This document shows, piece by piece, positions 13,372-15,781 of a stretch of 15,781 nt of DNA. Origin of the DNA: Firmicutes bacterium UBA5449 (lineage in GTDB: Bacteria; Bacillota; SHA-98; UBA4971); NCBI GenBank assembly GCA_002424305.1, contig DIQZ01000064.1, forward strand, positions 8,436 through 24,216, written 5' to 3'. Numbering within the stretch: position 1 is the first letter of the stretch; each line of letters opens with the position of its first letter. Made by a program: the position numbers and the translations under genes. Below the pieces are notes generated by a model. It did not search any database and was not told the origin of the DNA. It saw nothing but the letters and a program-made list of their open reading frames with translations.

Positions 13372-14220
13372 TCAGTCGATTCCGAGTTCTTGTCTTTTGA
13401 ACAACAGCACACTGAAGACCGCAAATAGCGCAAACCATACTCCAAGGGTTGCGAATGCTTTTATAATGTCATGCCGTGACAGCACTTCTAATATGTCTTG
13501 AGCTTCCTCAATTAACGATGCTATCAAGATTGTGCATCGACCGATAGAATAAGGCGCTAGCTTTGAGAATAACGAAAACCTTTCTGCAAAGGAGTTTACA
13601 ATATTGCCCTCGAGCAAAATCATTAATATAGTTATGGTAGTGGCGGTCTGTGACGATCTTGTGGCAATTGCCAAAAAAACTGCAAGGACTGAATAAAATC
13701 CCAGGCAAAGCCAAGCAATTCCAAAGCCTCGTATGGCCTGTAAAGTCAACGACGCGGTGATTGCCTCTGTCAACAGGGGATCTCGGGAAAAGAAAGAGAC
13801 AACGCAAGAGAACGCGCTTGCAGTGATGACTGGGCCTATAAGGAAGATCAAAGAGATGAAAACTGAAGCTGCCAATTTCCTCAAGACGTATCCGGCTCGG
13901 TTAACCCCCATTGATATCATTTGTTTTGCTGTTCCAAAGCGATAATCTTCACCTCCGAGACGGGATGCGAAGATTGCAGCGAAAATTGTACCGAAAGTGG
14001 CTGAGAACGTCAATGTCGGTAGAATTACTCCGGGGAAAGTGGTAGAAGCATAGATCTGCTGTTGTTCATTATCAGGAGTTGTGCCGGAATCCGGAGAATG
14101 TGTTGCCCAATAACGCATTCCGCCTATTATCAAAACCTCAGCGAAAATCATGACAACCAGGAGAATCCACAAGAATCTATGATGTTTTGCCTTAATTAGC
14201 TCAGCCAACAGGCCTCTCAT
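13372..14220 (-). CDS. ABC-2 type transporter permease subunit
   Basis: A 282-residue membrane protein with about six hydrophobic segments (roughly 16-34, 60-87, 111-144, 165-188, 192-210, 255-274). A short N-terminal cytoplasmic helix, MRGLLAELIKAKHHRF, is typical of ABC-2 exporters of the NatB/BcrB/CcmB-like group. The loop after the second segment contains SRLGGEDYRFGTAKQMISMG, the recurring coupling motif ('E...GT.K.......R') of these permeases. The start is one base after the ATPase stop, and its SD (GGAGG) lies in the last codons of the ATPase gene, so translation is coupled. Substrate is unknown; such two-gene systems export drugs, peptides, lipids or ions. No histidine kinase or GntR regulator lies nearby in the window. 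Confidence 0.88.
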   Translation of the reverse strand: MRGLLAELIKAKHHRFLWILLVVMIFAEVLIIGGMRYWATHSPDSGTTPDNEQQQIYASTTFPGVILPTLTFSATFGTIFAAIFASRLGGEDYRFGTAKQMISMGVNRAGYVLRKLAASVFISLIFLIGPVITASAFSCVVSFFSRDPLLTEAITASLTLQAIRGFGIAWLCLGFYSVLAVFLAIATRSSQTATTITILMILLEGNIVNSFAERFSLFSKLAPYSIGRCTILIASLIEEAQDILEVLSRHDIIKAFATLGVWFALFAVFSVLLFKRQELGID

Positions 14221-14221
14221 C

Positions 14222-15271
14222 TTATTCTACCTCCTTCAGCACGTTGAAAAATGCATCTTCCAGATTGCTACGACGAGGCGTGAGCTTATAGGCAAAAATT
14301 CCATGGGACGCCAGGCTCTTATTTAATTGTTGTGCCAGCATCCGGTAGCTACGCTCATAGGAAACCGCAGCTGAAGCATGGTCGTTTCTTTCATCGCGTT
14401 CAAGGTCTGGCCGGATTGCAAGAGGTAGGTCTACATGCTCATTGTAAGGGATGTATTGAACCGTAAGTCGATTGCCGGTCCGGTTGACAGATGAAACGTT
14501 AGGTTCAGCAAGCAAAATCTTCTCTGCTTCCTCAGGCAGATCCACCGCTAATTCTATCGTAGGGGTTTGCTTGATTAGCTCGTCTACTCTACCCTGGGCT
14601 ATTACTTTCCCTTTTCTGAGTATGATGACTCTATCGCAAATAATCTCTACTTCATGGAGGAGGTGGCTGGACAAGAAGATGCCTTTTCCCGCATTGGCAA
14701 GGCCTTTGAGTAAATCACGAAGATCCTTGATTCCTTCAGGATCCAATCCGTTTGCCGGTTCGTCAAGTATCAGTATGTCAGGGTCAGGAAGCAGGGAAAG
14801 AGCAAGCCCAAGGCGTCTTTTCATTCCTTGAGAGAATCCATGAACCTTATCATTTGCCCTGGATGTCAGATCAACAGTATCCAAGACTTCGTCAATGCGG
14901 CGCTCAGGGATTCCTCTAAGCACCCCGGAGAACACACGTAGGCTTTCTCGTGCTGAAAGATATGGATAGAGTTCAACCCCGTCAAGCAGGGCGCCAATTC
15001 TTCTGCGCATTTCTGATTGTGTCCAGTGAGCCTTGTCTCCAAATAGCTCTACATGCCCTGAAGTAGGTTGAAGAAGGCCAAGAATCATGTTGATAGTCGT
15101 GGTCTTACCGGCACCGTTGGGTCCTAGAAACCCCAGTACTTCACCTGTCTTAATTTCAAGATCTACAGAATCTACGGCGACATGGGTGCCGAAAATTTTT
15201 GTAAGTTCCACGGTGCGTGCTACTACCTGGTCCGGATATATAGTTGAGGGTTGGTGTGACACTGTATTCAT
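14222..15271 (-). CDS. ABC transporter ATP-binding protein
   Basis: A 349-residue ATPase. Walker A GPNGAGKTT at 50-58, a Q-loop-region segment IGALLDGVELYPYLSARE (92-109), signature FSQGM at 146-150, Walker B ILILDEP with D170 and E171, D-loop GLDPEG, and H-loop H203 (LSSHLLHEVE). The order is that of ABC-2 exporter ATPases such as BcrA. A C-terminal domain of about 120 residues follows, with a polar stretch near 270-290 longer than usual. The open frame extends 109 codons further upstream, but that part is low-quality sequence with no homology. ATG 15271 has an AGGAAG SD with 9-nt spacing, so it is chosen. It is the first gene of the two-gene operon with the permease. The promoter should lie in 15300-15480, but no strong -35/-10 pair was found. 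Confidence 0.9.
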   Translation of the reverse strand: MNTVSHQPSTIYPDQVVARTVELTKIFGTHVAVDSVDLEIKTGEVLGFLGPNGAGKTTTINMILGLLQPTSGHVELFGDKAHWTQSEMRRRIGALLDGVELYPYLSARESLRVFSGVLRGIPERRIDEVLDTVDLTSRANDKVHGFSQGMKRRLGLALSLLPDPDILILDEPANGLDPEGIKDLRDLLKGLANAGKGIFLSSHLLHEVEIICDRVIILRKGKVIAQGRVDELIKQTPTIELAVDLPEEAEKILLAEPNVSSVNRTGNRLTVQYIPYNEHVDLPLAIRPDLERDERNDHASAAVSYERSYRMLAQQLNKSLASHGIFAYKLTPRRSNLEDAFFNVLKEVE

Positions 15272-15380
15272 GGTGCTTAACTTCCTACTAATCACATGAG
15301 ATCGCTCCTCGAATTGTATCTTTTGGTTGTACTTGCCTGACTCGTGTTTTCCGGATTCGTAGAGTGGTATTCTCCATTTA

Positions 15381-15395
15381 AGGGATAAATTCCCT
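15381..15395. promoter_or_regulatory. 15-bp inverted repeat upstream of the ABC operon
   Basis: AGGGA-TAAAT-TCCCT is a perfect 5-5-5 inverted repeat in the 283-bp divergent region between the ABC ATPase (-) and the lipoprotein gene (+). It could be a repressor site for either. No regulator gene is linked to it in the window. Confidence 0.25.
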
Positions 15396-15506
15396 CGCCT
15401 GGAAGGGTGAGTTTTCACAAGCCTAGTGGTATAGTTTAGAATAAAGGTATTAGTCCCGATGTAGGATAAATTATGTTTTGGCAAATACATCCTATTGCTT
15501 TTGCAG

Positions 15507-15558
15507 CATGCATTGACATGCTTGGGCTTACGTCTTGGAGGGGGGGAACATGCATTGA
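15507..15558 (+). repeat. 10-bp direct repeat ahead of the lipoprotein gene
   Basis: CATGCATTGA occurs at 15507-15516 and again at 15549-15558, 42 bp apart (about four helical turns). The second copy spans the TTG start codon of the lipoprotein. Function unknown; may be chance or a small duplication. Confidence 0.3.
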
Positions 15559-15781
15559 AGAAACTAAAGCAATTTGCGTGGCTGTGGATTGTAGTCACGT
15601 TACTTATGGCTGTTATGGGTTGCTCCGGACTAAGTCAGATGAGGGTATCCGAGTTGGACGCGGATCTTCTTACTGTTACCTTCATTGATGTAGGTCAGGG
15701 AGACTGTATCCTAATTGAGGCGCCTTCAGGTAATACGATGTTGGTGGATGGCGGCGAACGCAGCGCAGGAGATAAAGTCGT
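15555..15781 (+). CDS. Lipoprotein with ComEC-like metallo-beta-lactamase domain (3' truncated)
   Basis: The frame opens at TTG 15555, preceded by a GGGGGG run 8 nt upstream, and is still open at the window end (75 full codons). The N-terminus is a lipoprotein signal: basic KKLKQ, a hydrophobic stretch (FAWLWIVVTLLMAVM), then a lipobox AVMGC with the acylated Cys at residue 23. From about residue 40 the sequence TVTFIDVGQGDCILIEAPSG, followed by MLVDGG, is the start of the ComEC/Rec2-type metallo-beta-lactamase fold. The metal-binding HxHxDH would lie beyond the window. Such secreted MBL proteins are common in Bacillota; a role in extracellular nuclease or phosphodiesterase activity, possibly linked to DNA uptake, is inference. 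It is divergent from the ABC operon. Confidence 0.82.
   Translation, partial: MKKLKQFAWLWIVVTLLMAVMGCSGLSQMRVSELDADLLTVTFIDVGQGDCILIEAPSGNTMLVDGGERSAGDKV

Noticed and set aside
15513..15541. TTGACA at 15513 as the -35 of a lipoprotein promoter
   Set aside because: No -10 match at 16-18 nt; the expected position falls in the GGAGGGG SD region.
15272..15598. A 109-codon N-terminal extension of the ABC ATPase in the same frame
   Set aside because: No SD at the far start, composition unlike a protein domain, and ATG 15271 has a good SD and the normal family N-terminus.

Overview
The window reads as chromosomal DNA of an endospore-forming member of the Bacillota, most likely a clostridial-type lineage rather than a Bacillus. 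Evidence: a CotJC spore-coat protein, the sporulation anti-sigma factor Gin/CsfB, an AbrB with a cysteine-rich tail typical of clostridial homologues, strong purine-rich Shine-Dalgarno sites, and frequent GTG/TTG starts. No IS element, phage gene, CRISPR array, tRNA or rRNA was recognised.

Layout. Left edge (1-2222): the 3' part of cotJC (+), a probable terminator hairpin, then a GPH-type sugar transporter (-) with an unusual translation-start region and a perfect palindrome in its leader. Core (2223-12713): a block matching the Bacillus subtilis csfB-yaaO-tmk-darA-yaaR-holB-ricT-yabA-yabB-yazA-rsmI-abrB-metS-yabD order, including the reversed orientation of abrB. Here it runs csfB, yaaO-like decarboxylase, an R3H/AAA ATPase (Ycf45/SpoIIIAA-like), darA, holB, ricT, rsmI, abrB(-), metG, tatD. 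tmk, yaaR, yabA, yabB and yazA are absent, and the R3H-ATPase sits in the tmk slot. Right edge (12714-15781): an unrecognised basic-tailed protein (+), an ABC transporter operon (ATPase then permease, -), and the 5' end of a lipoprotein with a ComEC-like metallo-beta-lactamase domain (+).

How the genes work together. The core is housekeeping plus developmental control: clamp loading (HolB), translation (MetG, RsmI), c-di-AMP sensing (DarA), RNA-processing and developmental control (RicT), transition-state regulation (AbrB), forespore sigma control (Gin) and DNA/RNA 3' trimming (TatD). rsmI and abrB converge on a bidirectional terminator. abrB and metG diverge from a 316-nt region holding a recognisable sigma-A promoter for each gene and two DnaA-box-like sites in 11-bp phase.

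No unmistakable new multi-gene system is visible. The observations most worth a second look are the hairpin-bridged ribosome-binding site of the transporter, the leader and start region of the R3H-ATPase (no SD at its own start, a possible upstream mini-ORF, hairpin), the DnaA-like boxes beside abrB, and the arginine-rich tails of RicT and the unknown protein.
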